Source of the DNA: Hevea brasiliensis
Taxonomy: Eukaryota > Streptophyta > Magnoliopsida > Malpighiales > Euphorbiaceae
NCBI RefSeq assembly: GCF_030052815.1
Contig: NC_079504.1
Coordinates: 91,191,085-91,255,084, forward strand
DNA length: 64,000 bases
Reading direction: 5' to 3'
A program made the position numbers and the translations under genes. The notes below the pieces were generated by a model that searched no databases, had not been told where the DNA came from, and saw only the letters and a program-made list of their open reading frames with translations. Of this stretch, positions 21,576 through 31,376 are shown piece by piece. Positions within the stretch are counted from its first letter, which is position 1, and each line of letters begins with the position of its first letter.

Positions 21576-22783
21576 CTAGTGTGCCACCGGATACTGGCTG
21601 GTTAACAGTGCTTTGACTTCCAGGAATGTTACCAGGACCCCTACCTCTGCCTCTACCTCTACTAGCTGGCTGTGATCCTCTAGGTGTAGAGACTTGGGCT
21701 GATCCCTCAGATGTAGCAGAAGGTCCAGACTGGCATGGACTAGTACAATCCTTAGCGAAATGTCCGCTCCCTCCACAGTTAAAACATGCACCGATGGCCT
21801 TGAAATAAACCCCACCATGAGTTCTACCACAAGTTTCACACTACTGTACTGATAGAGCTCCTCAGGGTGCTTGCTGGGTCTGCTAACCAGACTGGGGTGG
21901 TCTTTAGCCAGAGAATCTGCCTCTGCCAGATCTACGGGAGCTAGATCCCCCAAACTGTTTCCTCTTCCCAGAACCACTCTCAGGTGTTTGACAAGTAGTC
22001 TTTTTAGTCTTCTCTTTCTCTTATGTACCCTTATTTACTGCCCCATCTGCTTCTATCCTTTCCAATTCCAAGGCCTGTGAGATCAACTCAGAGAAATTTT
22101 GATGGCGGAAACCCACAACTTGCATTCTCAGATTCGGCCTTAACCCGGACTCAAACCTCTTACATCTGTCTTTGGGGGTGGAGACTAAACTTCCAGCATA
22201 GTGGCTCAGTCGAGAGAAGTCTCTCTCATATTCTGCTATGGTTTTGTCCCCTTGTTTCAAACTCAGGAATTCTTGCAACTTCATATCCACATAAGCATCG
22301 GGGACCCACTTCTGTCGAAACTCCCTCAAAAAGTCTGACTAGGTTAACACGGGTGGCTCAACCAGGCTATGGGGGATGGTCTTCCACCATTCATATGCAT
22401 CCCCTTGTAGAAAAGATACTGAATATTCAAATTTTAATTCTTTGGTACACTGCAGCTTTCTGAAAACTCGTTCCATTCTTTCCAACCACTGTTCTACCTC
22501 CAGTGGATCCATAGTGCCTTTAAACTCGGTGGCCCCAATTTTCATCAATTTTTCATATTGTTGAGCTGAGGGCTATGGTTGTGCTATAGGTGCTTGCATC
22601 TGAGCTTGAGGTGGCACATTTCCCGCCATTTGCTGGAAAAACGCAGCCATCTCATTGTAAACCGAAAGGTGAAATGGTGCCGAGTAGAGCCGGAGTGGTC
22701 GACCCACTCACGCTCGAGTGCCGGGCTTCCACTTGAACCTTAGCCTCAACAGATTGTTCTATGGAATGATCTCCTTCTTCCAT
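21576..22783 (-). pseudogene. Element D gag
   Basis: ATG at 22,783 (MEEGDHSIEQS). The proline/alanine-rich N-terminus at 22,640-22,740 is scrambled at CTG/CAG positions. Capsid from 22,548 (MKIGATEFKGTMDPLEVEQW, ELKFEYSVSFLQGDAYEWW) continues after a stop (22,338-22,336) at 22,329 (REFRQKWVPDAYVDMKLQEF, TIAEYERDFSRLSHYAGSL). Nucleocapsid at 22,020-21,580 has an intact CCHC knuckle, CFNCGGSGHFAKDC, near 21,790-21,745. Confidence 0.9.
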
Positions 22784-22952
22784 TCCGTTTTCCTAAGATT
22801 TCTACTTCCTGAGATCAAACACAAGGACGTTGACCTCTGTTAGTGCATATTCATGATGTAAATATGTCATATGTATCAATTAAAGACACTTGAGCAATTG
22901 TACTTATTAAAGAAATGTTCACATAAATAGTCAAAATTCATTGCAAAACCAT

Positions 22953-22964
22953 GCTCTGATACCA
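22953..22964 (-). other. Primer-binding site of element D (tRNA-iMet)
   Basis: Minus strand TGGTATCAGAGC, 8 bases inside the 5' LTR end at 22,973. The 170-bp untranslated leader lies between it and gag. Confidence 0.95.
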
Positions 22965-22972
22965 CTAAAACA

Positions 22973-24332
22973 TGTCACACCTCACCCTTCTGTAAGGCAT
23001 GACATGTTCCCGTAGAATACCTAATGAACTATTGAACTTCACCTACCGATAATTCATTAAGTATACTACAAGGGATTTTAAAACTATTTTCTCGCATTTT
23101 GGAAGTGGTGAGCATTTTTGGTAGGAATTAAAATCATTTATTCAAAGCTTATAAACTAGTAAGAATTTTTGTCCATTTTAAATTTTACCGCAAATTTTAT
23201 AAAAATTTTGACAGAGTTCTATCTGTATTTTAAGAAAACAGTTCTTCAAATACCTGTGAAATACACTTCCAATATTTTTACACAACTCCCAACCACCAAA
23301 TAATTTAAGAGTCAACTCAATTTAATCCACTTCAAAAATAATTCCACAATCCAATCAAAGTTTATCATCTCAAAATATTTAATAACTTCATTCACATTGC
23401 ATAAGGTATGAAATTCACAAACTACAAATGTTAATTTACAAAAAGAAGTTTCAAAAATAATATTATTACAATTTATTATACAACTGCTCACTTTACATTG
23501 ATATTTATGGCATTACAGTATTTACATCAAAATAATTACAAGGGTATAAAACAATACCCACACAAAAGTGTACAAGAGTTCTTGTCAATCCCGCAGCTCA
23601 CTCTACTACTTTCTCTTTGCTCTTATCTGCGATAGCAAAATAAGCTATCGCTGAGTATAAAAACACTTAGTGGTGCACAATAAAATTTTAAAATATAATA
23701 CATAAATCATTCATTATCAAATTAAAATTAAATATTTCTCAATCACTTTTCACAGGTTACTAAAATTCATAATAACACAATTTGGTTAAATAGTTCAATA
23801 AACACAGTGTTGCCAAATCATACACAACTTAAGCCATGACACAAAATTTCCGATTAATGCCGTTTTGTACACTACGACATAGCAATCTACAACCCCACTA
23901 ATCGAAATCAATGAGGGAGGTGGCTAGCTAGCTAATGAGTACTCATCTGATCTACAACCTCAACTGGTAAACCAGAGAGGGAGGAAAGATAATCGATCTC
24001 ACCCCATAACTGGAGGAGGAATAATAAGATACTGCCATGCTAAGTGTGAATCAAAAATCAATTTCAAACATTTTATTTAAATGATTCATGAGAAATCCAA
24101 TAAATTTTCAAAGTCACAATATCATTCACAAGATGGCAACACAATTCATAATTAACTTCAAATTTTCATTAATCACACTAAATCAATTTTTCAATGACAA
24201 AATGCTCAAATAAAGTTTGTTGTGCACAAACCTGACGTGAGTCGCCTCTAGGCCTTAACTCAGTCTCTCCGAGCTTCCAAGTCTTTTTCAACTAAAACAC
24301 ATAGTTCACAGTGTTTCAGCACCATAACTTAG
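22973..24332 (-). repeat. 5' LTR of element D, truncated (1,360 bp)
   Basis: R/U5-side part of the LTR ending GGTGTGACA at 22,973, nearly identical to 14,440-15,795. The remaining about 2.3 kb was displaced by the Ogre insertion at 24,333 and is not found to the right, because the Ogre copy itself is truncated there. Confidence 0.92.
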
Positions 24333-24952
24333 TGTCGACACCATATTTTGGCCGATCCCCAGAATTAATAAACTTTGAAATCGATCCCCAGTACTAAGTC
24401 TCCCTTTGACAGCTAACCACATTTCCGATCTCTCCTCACAAGGAATTGAATCAATACTAAGTCCTCACATCAGTCAAAGCCTTACCGGTCTATTAAATCA
24501 CTCACCGATCTCTCAAACCCATTGTCGAATCTCCTGACTAGTCAAGTATATTCCTGATCTCTATTGACAAATGAAATTGAACTGACACTAGATCTTTGTT
24601 ACCATTTTTGTTGCCGATCTCCTTTTAAAAGTTTAAGAATAATCAAAGGTTCCGTTCCGGTTTAATGATGATCCCGATCTTAAATGTTCAAGCCAAATTT
24701 CTAATTTTAATCAAGTCCCGTTTAGCGTTGGTTCCCTACCGGTCTCATGCTCATTGTGTTTTCCGATCTCTCACACTTAGGTTAATAATCACTCAGTTAT
24801 TTCAACATACTCAGACAATCAAGTGTTTAAATAATTTAGAAATTTTCCGATCACAATCATTCATCGAACAAAAGAGGCATTCCATCTCATTTCATTTCAA
24901 GAATTTGTACAAGTTATTCAGCTGGAGGATCACCCCCAGCCTGATCTACATT

Positions 24953-26777
24953 TTATCCGTCCTCTCTCTCACCCTCAGCCTCTTCCTCGCTATCCTCACC
25001 TTCATCCTCGGGAGCCAGGTTAGCCATCCAAGAGAAGTCCTCCTCGGGATAACGCTTCTTGAGCTCGGCCAGGAGATCTCTGTGAGCATTCACATAAGCG
25101 CCTGCCACTCCGGTCACCATCTCTTCTTCTTTCGCCTTGAGCTCCTCAGCAAGGTGAGCGAGTTGAGCAGCTTCATCGGCCCGGAGCGCTTGCACTTCTT
25201 TAAGAGCATGATCTCTCTCAGCCAGAACATGAGCTTACTCGGCCAGTTTGTCCTCATAGTACTTCATTCGCTCCTCGAGTTGAGATATGTAGTCCCGAGC
25301 GGATGATAGTTGGGATCGGAGGGAAGCTGCTTCATGCCCTATCCTCTCGACCTCTTTACCCAGGCGATGCGCCTTCTCCTGGACCATGTGCTAGTTCACC
25401 AGACACTCAACGTTCAGTCTCATAGATCTGGTCAAGATATCATCAAGGCTATCCAGAGACAGCCTGTCCCGATCCTCCAGAAGGCAGATGGAGGACCCCA
25501 ATACCTTAGCAAAACCTGGGTTCTCCCGAATAGTCCGGTTCTTCTCCAGCGAGTGGCTCAGAACTTGAGCGCCACGGGAAAGGGGCCTCACCTGTTGTTG
25601 GGAAGGACCCCCTTCTGCGCCCGAAGTAACTGGAGGAGGAGGCGGCTCCTCCTGGTGAGGGGGAGATCGGACGATTTCTATGATCGGCGGTCCTGAAGGT
25701 TGAGACGGGCCTTCTCGTATTTCCCCGGGCTCATGACGTGGTGTCTGCATCTCCTCGGCCCGCTTCATCTCCCGTACCTTCCGGGAGATCTCCCTCTTTC
25801 GCTTCCGGCTCTCCTTGGAGGCTTTGCCGCTTGCCATACCTGCACAAAGAAGAGGTCAGTGAGATCGCTAAGGTCCTGAGATCTGAGATGTAGAAAATAC
25901 CGATGCCGAGGTCAGAGAGCTGAAGCCCGCGATCTTTGCCGGTAATCAATTCCATAGTCCAATGGTGCAGCTCAGCGGTCACTGCATCCAAGCAAGAGAA
26001 CTTCTCTCTGGACGCCTACTCCTTCAACTCCATCACCATTGCGCCCTCTTCCCTATTCAACATGAGACGCTTCGGAATTAAGGGGCCTTGGTGTAGCCAG
26101 CTACGAGGGAAACCCTCAAAGCCGTTCGGAATTTTGCTCCTTAGAATAAAGAAGCGGTTCTTCTAGTTTTTCAGGGAGGAGGGCAGATTGGTGAAGAGCC
26201 CGCAATGTGGCTTCGCCTGGAAAAACTAGTACTCGTCGTCCTTTTGACGAGTTAACCTATGCAATTCAGCGAATACTTTAGGCGTAGGACGGAATCCCTT
26301 AGCTCGGCAGAGGCCTCGGAAGGCTACTAAGATCCGCCACGAGTTCGGGTGAACTTGAGCTATGCACACTTGGAAAAATTTTAAGACTTCCTTAAAGAAG
26401 TCGTCAAGAGGGAACCGCAGCCCGGCTTTCAACTGTTCTTCGTATACCATAATCATGTCGTTCTCTTCGAAGAAATGATCGGCCCGGAGATCGCCGTGAC
26501 ACCGGATAAGTTCATATGAATCGAGCTCAATGTTGTACTCCTGGCTAAATGACTGCAGATCGGTTTCTTGAAGGACCGATGGCAGCTCGTCCATGGAAAG
26601 ATTCTCTTTCCCTGAAGAAGGCGCATGCCTTGATGATGTCACTTGTTCCCGAGCTGGAACGGAGACTCTAGGAGGTTCAGGTCGCGCGCTTGGCCCGACC
26701 ACCTCTACTTCATCAGATGACCACGGGAACTGGATGGAAGGAGGGCTCGCCGCTCTCTAACCTCCGGCGCCGCTCAT
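24953..26777 (-). pseudogene. Antisense gene in the Ogre LTR: two-exon 'putative gypsy type transposon' protein, coiled-coil
   Basis: Exon 1 is 26,777-25,901, intron 25,900-25,840 (GT...TTGTGCAG), exon 2 25,839-24,953. The exons join in phase (DLGIG-MASGKASK) into 588 codons ending TAA. I see only six internal stops, all TAG: codon 7 (26,759-26,757), 26,228-26,226, and near 26,165, 26,010, 25,392 and 25,236. Residues about 60-150 (EYNIELDSYELIRCHGDLR, ENDMIMVYEEQLKAG, FPLDDFFKEVLKFFQ, HPNSWRILVAFRGLC) match what I recall as the plant 'putative gypsy type transposon' domain. About 300-320 is basic (KESRKRKREISRKVREMK), about 440-530 a coiled coil, and the tail acidic. Family function is unknown. 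No catalytic motif seen. Intron length (61 nt) is short for plants. Confidence 0.75.
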
Positions 26778-26931
26778 TTTCAAAGGAAATAAAGAATTTA
26801 AACTAAAAGAAGGATCAAAACCCTTACCGGAGCTTGATCGGAGTCGAAAGAGCTTGAGAAAACGAGAGAATTTTGAAGTTGTGAGCGAGAGACTGAAAAT
26901 GACATACGGGAGCAATTGGCTAACCCCACCC

Positions 26932-26940
26932 CTATTTATA
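26932..26940 (-). promoter_or_regulatory. TATA box of the antisense Ogre-LTR gene
   Basis: TATAAATAG on the minus strand, 163 bases upstream of the ATG at 26,777. Conserved in sequence and spacing with 6,287-6,295 in the solo LTR, which has diverged elsewhere. It points towards the LTR start, against the retroelement transcript. Confidence 0.7.
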
Positions 26941-27208
26941 CTTGTCCGAGCATTTAATGCTCACGATGTTCCAGGCACTGCATCGGTTAGCGGGACTCGC
27001 CAACTGTTCTGACACGTCTCACGAATATTCCCAAGATTCCATGAAGAGATCGGTTAATTATAGAGCGGCAGATCAAGGTGTTTTGAGTTACGGATCGGAT
27101 AAGTGTCATTCAAATGAAGAATCAGATCGGATAATCACATAAAAGATCGAAAAATAATTAATGCAATAATAATAAGATGATAATCGACAAAATAAAATCT
27201 TTATTTCC

Positions 27209-27350
27209 AAAAGATCGGATTACATCATTTGGGCGATCTCTAGGGATCGGATTATACTAAAATTGGATTACATCATTTCGGTGATCTCTAGAGATCGGAC
27301 TACATTGAAAATAAAATACATCATTTGGGCGATCTCAGAGACCGGTGGAA
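27209..27350. repeat. 47-bp tandem array, second Ogre LTR (about 3 units)
   Basis: Units carry TACATCATTTGGGCGATCTC and TAGAGATCGGA, the reverse complement of the units at 5,798-6,030. The copy-number difference (about 3 versus 5) shows expansion or contraction after the copies separated. Confidence 0.8.
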
Positions 27351-27743
27351 CATCCCATCTAAAGGGCTTATGTCAAAGCCCACATTGTGACTAATCCAAA
27401 GGATGTCATCGACCGGAACCGAGCCGCTGTCAGAACACCCAATGTGGAGGAAAGCCGCTGTCGGAACACCCAATGTGGTGAGAAGCCGAATAAACTTGGA
27501 AGAGCAACCGCCAAGGGTTGGCAGAACATTAGCAGTCTTCTCGGCCGAAATCGGTTCGCCGATTATACCGGTCGAACGACTCGAGATCGGGACGATCGAG
27601 GTCCGCGATCCAGATCGGTTAATTGGTCTAGTTCTCTCACCATCATCAGATAAGGTTATCACGATTATTTGATCACCGGGGTCGTAAATTTTCAGTCGGG
27701 GAATAAAGAGGTCCATCGGGAAGGGATCAACAGCCACAATCAT
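27321..27743 (-). CDS. Upstream antisense ORF in the Ogre LTR, 140 residues, function unknown
   Basis: Minus strand, ATG at 27,743 in GGCCATGATTGTGGCT, stop TGA at 27,323-27,321. It begins MIVAVDPFPMDLFIPRLK and includes DDGERTRP and HIGCSDSGSVPVDD. The start is the first ATG after the TATA box at 27,834; the frame is open further upstream. The last codons overlap the 47-bp array. The homologue at 5,402-5,824 is frameshifted, so protein-level constraint is not shown. It may be a first coding exon, a leader, or chance. No domain, signal peptide or membrane segment recognised. Confidence 0.35.
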   Translation of the reverse strand: MIVAVDPFPMDLFIPRLKIYDPGDQIIVITLSDDGERTRPINRSGSRTSIVPISSRSTGIIGEPISAEKTANVLPTLGGCSSKFIRLLTTLGVPTAAFLHIGCSDSGSVPVDDILWISHNVGFDISPLDGMFHRSLRSPK

Positions 27744-27826
27744 GGCCGGAACTATCACGAGCAAATAGAACAGAAGTAAGAAGGAAGAGAGAAAAATCGA
27801 ATAAGGAAAGTCTCTTCTGTCAGGGG

Positions 27827-27834
27827 TATATATA
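27827..27834 (-). promoter_or_regulatory. TATA-like box for the upstream antisense ORF
   Basis: TATATATA, 84 bases upstream of the ATG at 27,743, matching 5,309-5,316 in the solo LTR. The pyrimidine-rich stretch between it and the ATG resembles a plant 5' leader. Confidence 0.5.
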
Positions 27835-28460
27835 GGGGAAAATCGAGCATTTATTGCTAAGCAGAAAACGAAGCGGACACTTCGGGAATCGAGGGGAATT
27901 AATGCTTTGACCGGACCGGGCCTGATTAAGGGAAATATTGGAATAATAGAGATCGGAAGAGGGGAGACCGGTATGAAAGATCGGAGTAGGATCATGTTAA
28001 GAAGATCGGAAAGGAATAGAGAGCAGAAAACAAAAAGAATAAGGCGCCTACCGCCGTCGCCATGATCAGAGCTGAGGTAGTTAAAGCGTTGCAGGTAAAA
28101 TCTCAACCGCACGCCCCAGAATCGCCCGCATTACTGACAGGTGCCAGAATATGTCATGACAGCGCTGTACCTCCCAATCTCCACCATTGATCCAACTTGT
28201 AAGGACGAACCCAAGGCCCTTGGATCAAAGAAGAAGACGATAAAACTAGCGCCTTTCACTCCTAGCCCTTGGATCGCCCCGGACAAGAGAATTTGGGACC
28301 GTCAGATTAGAGGAGGAAAAAGACAAATATTCTGAAGTGGATCTCGGCCGTCTATTGTGATTCTCTTTAATTCTTGAGCTTAGGATTATGTCCTTTGAAA
28401 TCTTAACCCTCCATCTCCCTCAAGATAGATCCTGACCCTTCAAGGGGAACACCCGGTCCC

Positions 28461-28468
28461 TATAAATA
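28461..28468 (+). promoter_or_regulatory. Sense TATA box of the second Ogre LTR
   Basis: TATAAATA in CGGTCCCTATAAATACCTAC, about 1.8 kb from the LTR 3' end, matching 4,730-4,721 in the solo LTR. It is about 630 bases from the antisense TATA at 27,834, so the two promoters point away from each other. Confidence 0.6.
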
Positions 28469-29439
28469 CCTACATGAAAAACTGTTTAAGGGACGGACAA
28501 AAAAGGAGGAAGTTACTATAGTGGAAGAACTCTGAAATTTAATTCAAATCGTTACTCTGCTTTCATAAGAAGAACTTTTGGAACCAGTTTTCTGAAGTGT
28601 TTTCTTAAAAGATTTTGAACACTGAAACTCTCTATTTTCAGCTCGTTCATTATCCCGTAGCGTTCACATTTTTTTTTTCAGTTCCTTGTTATCTTTATTT
28701 TCACTTTCATCGCCCATGCTCAATCTCATTTAAACTCGGGTATAATTCTGACTCGATTGCATTTAGTGAAGCACTCTTTGTTCCAAGGCGAACCTTGGTC
28801 TCCCAGCTATCAACTTGCAATCTTATTGCGTTTTGTGATTCTTGGTTAGTTCACTAGAATCGACTCCTTACAGGTCAGTATTCATGTTGCCATTTTATTA
28901 AGTTTAGTTCTTGTTTTACGCATTTCCATTCTTCTTTCTTTACGTATGTTATTTTCTTTAAGTTCATATCACGCTAGAAAGATACAGAGAAAGGTTATGC
29001 TCTAGTTTATTCCCGTGTTGATACCTTTGTTAATCTTTATCATTTCTGAGCATAAGTCATCTAGTTCCAAGCGATACATAAGTGGTTGGATGAGATGTGG
29101 GTAACGGCAACTTAAGAGTCCTTTTGAAATAATGAAAGGTCTGAATAATAAGCCTGGAAAATGGTAAAGCTGAGTCACTAGAATGACTCAGTAGGTCATA
29201 GGGCAAGACGTTATAAGACAGAGTAAAACCAAACCCTGGATAACTAAATGGAATAGATCGGCTACCAAAAATCTTTGGTGAAGCGACCATATAGGAAGGT
29301 CGGAGGATTCGGTTTGGCATCCCCTGCCAGTCCTAAGGTACCAATAAGTTAAAGAAGTCTTGCGCAGACCCCCTGACACCTTTGAACATCAGAACCCTTA
29401 GCCTTAGGCCCTATCGATAGGTAAAATTTAGAGAGATCG

Positions 29440-29860
29440 AAAAATCCTTATCCGACTACCATTTAATTAAAAGAGGTCGGAGGAGGGTTCTTATCCGATT
29501 CTCAATAAAAAATTTTAACAAATATCTTAAAGGAGATCGAAGGAGGGCTCTTATCCGGTTCTCAAGCTTAAAAATTTTAATATTTTAAAAGAGATCGGAG
29601 GAGGGTTCTTATCCGGTTCTCAAGATTAAAAATTTTAATAAATATTAAAAGAGATCGGAGAAGGGTTATTATCCTATTCTCAAGCTTAAAAATTTTAATA
29701 AATATTAAAAGAGATCGGAGGAGAGTTCTTATCCGGTTCTCAACCTAAAATTTAAATGAATATTAAAAGAAATCGGAGGAGAGTTCTTATCCGGTTCTCA
29801 ATCTAAAATTTAAATAAATATTTAAAAGAGATCGGAGGTGAGTTCTCATCCAATTTCAAA
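29440..29860. repeat. 59-bp tandem array, second Ogre LTR (about 7 units)
   Basis: Units read AGAGATCGGAGGAGGGTTCT, TATCCGGTTCTCAA, then TTTAAAAATTTTAATAAATA, reverse complement of the array at 3,222-3,660. It lies in R/U5. Confidence 0.9.
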
Positions 29861-30267
29861 AATTGGATTCTAATAAAATAACCCTTCAAACAAAACTAAC
29901 ATACAATAGTAACTCACTAAGGTTGTCTCATTTACTTATGTATTTGGGTAATCCGAATTAGTGAAAAATCGAATATTCCTTTTGTCAAAAGGATTAACAT
30001 TTCCATTCAAGTCCTCCTAACTAATTTATAAAGAGTGCGAAGTTAAATCTACTTACCCTAATTAAGGGACGAAGTGGGGTGCCTAACACCTTCCCCACCC
30101 GTTTACGGACCCCGAACTTAGAATCTCTGTTTTGAAGCGGTTTTATTTCAATTTATCTTCACAAATGGTTTTCTTTAGTTTCCCTCAAAACTAAAGTGGC
30201 GACTCCTCATTCTTTTCCACTTCGGTGAGGGTTCGTTCAGGCGACCGCAAAACACCTTGCGACAGCT

Positions 30268-30286
30268 TGGCGACTCCACTGGGGAA
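30268..30286 (+). other. Primer-binding site of the Ogre element (tRNA-Arg type)
   Basis: TGGCGACTCCACTGGGGAA, three bases after the LTR end. It begins with TGG, complementary to the CCA tail of a tRNA. From memory, Ogre/Tat elements use a tRNA-Arg with this kind of site; the exact tRNA was not checked. Confidence 0.8.
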
Positions 30287-31255
30287 GTATTCCAACTCAA
30301 CCTCGGTCTAGAGGTCCAAAAGTAGATTTAATTTTTCAATCAAATTATAGTTAGGTGGGCTCACCCGATAATATTTTATGTGTTAATTTTTGTTTATTCC
30401 TACTAACTGTTCCGCTTGTTTTGCTTGTTTTACTCCTTACAATGCTCTTCATTTGAAAAAAAAAGAAAAAAAGAAAAATGGGAGTAGTAAGCTAGCACGT
30501 GCCTTGGAAACATCATTTTGAGGGGGTACTGGAGTATGAGCTGATTTGGACCAAAGTTTAGCATTCTGAGCTTCTTCTGCCGACCGACTCGAGGATGCCA
30601 TGATAAAAATGATGCCTATCCTTTTTACAGACCTTTGGTTTGGTGATGCCTGCGGAAAAACTCGTTAGCAGGATAAATTCAGGTAATCTTGTATTATATT
30701 GTTGGCAGAGTGGTACCTACACATTTATCAAAGTAGGAAAATGTGTAGGTTTTCTTAACAATATGATTCAAGATTACCCTTAAAAATAAGAACAAAATAG
30801 AATAAACAGAATAGGGTAAGAGTAAGTATGCCCCTTTTGTCCTAGGATAGGGAGACTTCTGATACTGGATGAGTGCTACCTAATTGGATAGTTCTATCTT
30901 ATAAGGTAGCTTACTACGGCTTCCAGCTATAGTGATAGTTTAGCTCAGGATCTAGTTTTCTAAGAGCCACAGGTTCCCAAACTGCCCCTACTGTAAACAG
31001 TAGAGCCTCATTCTATCCCCATGATATTGTCGGGAAAATTCCACGAATATCACAGTGAATAGAACGAGTTTCAATTTGAGCAGAAGCCTTCACGGATACT
31101 AACGGGGTAGAACCAACGGGTACCGCTACATGACCCCCTCCTACTTTCCTAAAAGGGTAAGAAAGCCCGGGTATAGGGCTGAAGTGTGTGAGGACATCGT
31201 GTGAGTGTTCAGTGTGTGAAGGGACATCTTTACCTCTTCCCAATTCAGGGGGATT
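30287..31255 (+). other. Ogre leader remnant, non-coding
   Basis: Untranslated leader between primer site and the missing gag: AT- and purine-rich at first (30,460-30,485), then mixed sequence with no convincing coding frame. It contains a 97-nt foldback (30,682-30,778). It ends at the junction with element C near 31,256 (GGGGGATTT then GTATAACTGCTCATGTGTC). Confidence 0.6.
30682..30778 (+). ncRNA. Candidate foldback RNA (miRNA-precursor-like) in the Ogre leader
   Basis: Outer arms GGTAATCTTGTATTATATTG and CAATATGATTCAAGATTACC pair over about 22 nt with two exceptions (one mismatch, one G-U). After an asymmetric internal loop, CCTACACATTT and AAATGTGTAGG pair perfectly around an 11-12-nt loop. 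Such a two-part stem resembles a plant pri-miRNA. It could instead be a tiny inverted-repeat transposon or a structured packaging element. Structure seen, function inferred. Confidence 0.4.
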
Positions 31256-31376
31256 TGTATAACTGCTCATGTGTCTTTAACTGATACATATGATATATTT
31301 ATATCTTGAATATGCCCTAACGAAGGTCAACCTCCCTGTGTTTGATCTCAGGAAGTAGAAAATTTTGGGAAATGGA

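Larger units (their letters stand above)
14440..24332 (-). mobile_element. Element D: Tekay/Del-like chromoviral Ty3/gypsy retrotransposon
   Basis: Minus strand: truncated 5' LTR (24,332-22,973), primer site, gag, protease, RT, RNase H, integrase, chromodomain, polypurine tract and complete 3' LTR (18,099-14,440). Internal region is 4,873 bp. Frames are broken by a moderate number of stops and frameshifts, but RT, RNase H and integrase core are each open over long stretches and catalytic residues in RT and protease look intact. Its 5' LTR is broken by the plus-strand Ogre element, after the point ATAACTTAG that the 3' LTR shows uninterrupted near 15,795. It is the best reference copy in the window. 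Confidence 0.94.
24333..30264 (+). repeat. 5' LTR of the second Ogre copy (5,932 bp), carrying antisense genes
   Basis: TGTCGACACC at 24,333 to CTTGCGACA at 30,264. The same two ends bound the solo LTR at 2,854-8,852. Sense TATA at 28,461 puts U3 at about 4.1 kb and R-U5 at about 1.8 kb. U3 holds, on the minus strand, a spliced-looking gene (26,777-24,953) and a 140-codon frame (27,743-27,321), each behind a TATA box. Heptamers AGATCGG/CCGATCT recur throughout. The two copies share order of features but have diverged considerably. Confidence 0.9.
24333..31255 (+). mobile_element. Ogre/Tat-type Ty3/gypsy element: 5' LTR, primer site and leader only
   Basis: Plus strand. A 5,932-bp LTR (24,333-30,264) is followed two bases later by TGGCGACTCCACTGGGGA, a tRNA-Arg-type primer site as in Ogre elements, then about 970 bp of leader. 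At about 31,256 the sequence switches abruptly to the leader of element C. No gag, pol or 3' LTR of this element is in the window. It inserted into the 5' LTR of element D (left target CTTAG; right copy missing). Ogre identity rests on LTR length, primer site and the U5 block GGTGCCTAACACC. Confidence 0.85.

Noticed and set aside
14440..24332. Element D as an intact autonomous element
   Set aside because: Although RT, RNase H and integrase core have long open frames, there are stops at about 22,337, 20,033 and 19,210, frame breaks near 21,220 and 18,543, and a truncated 5' LTR.
24665..25306. 213-residue plus-strand open frame in the Ogre LTR
   Set aside because: It is the opposite-strand shadow of the coiled-coil exon of the antisense gene. 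Composition is hydrophobic/Leu-rich, as expected from the complement of a Glu/Lys-rich coiled coil, and there is no domain.
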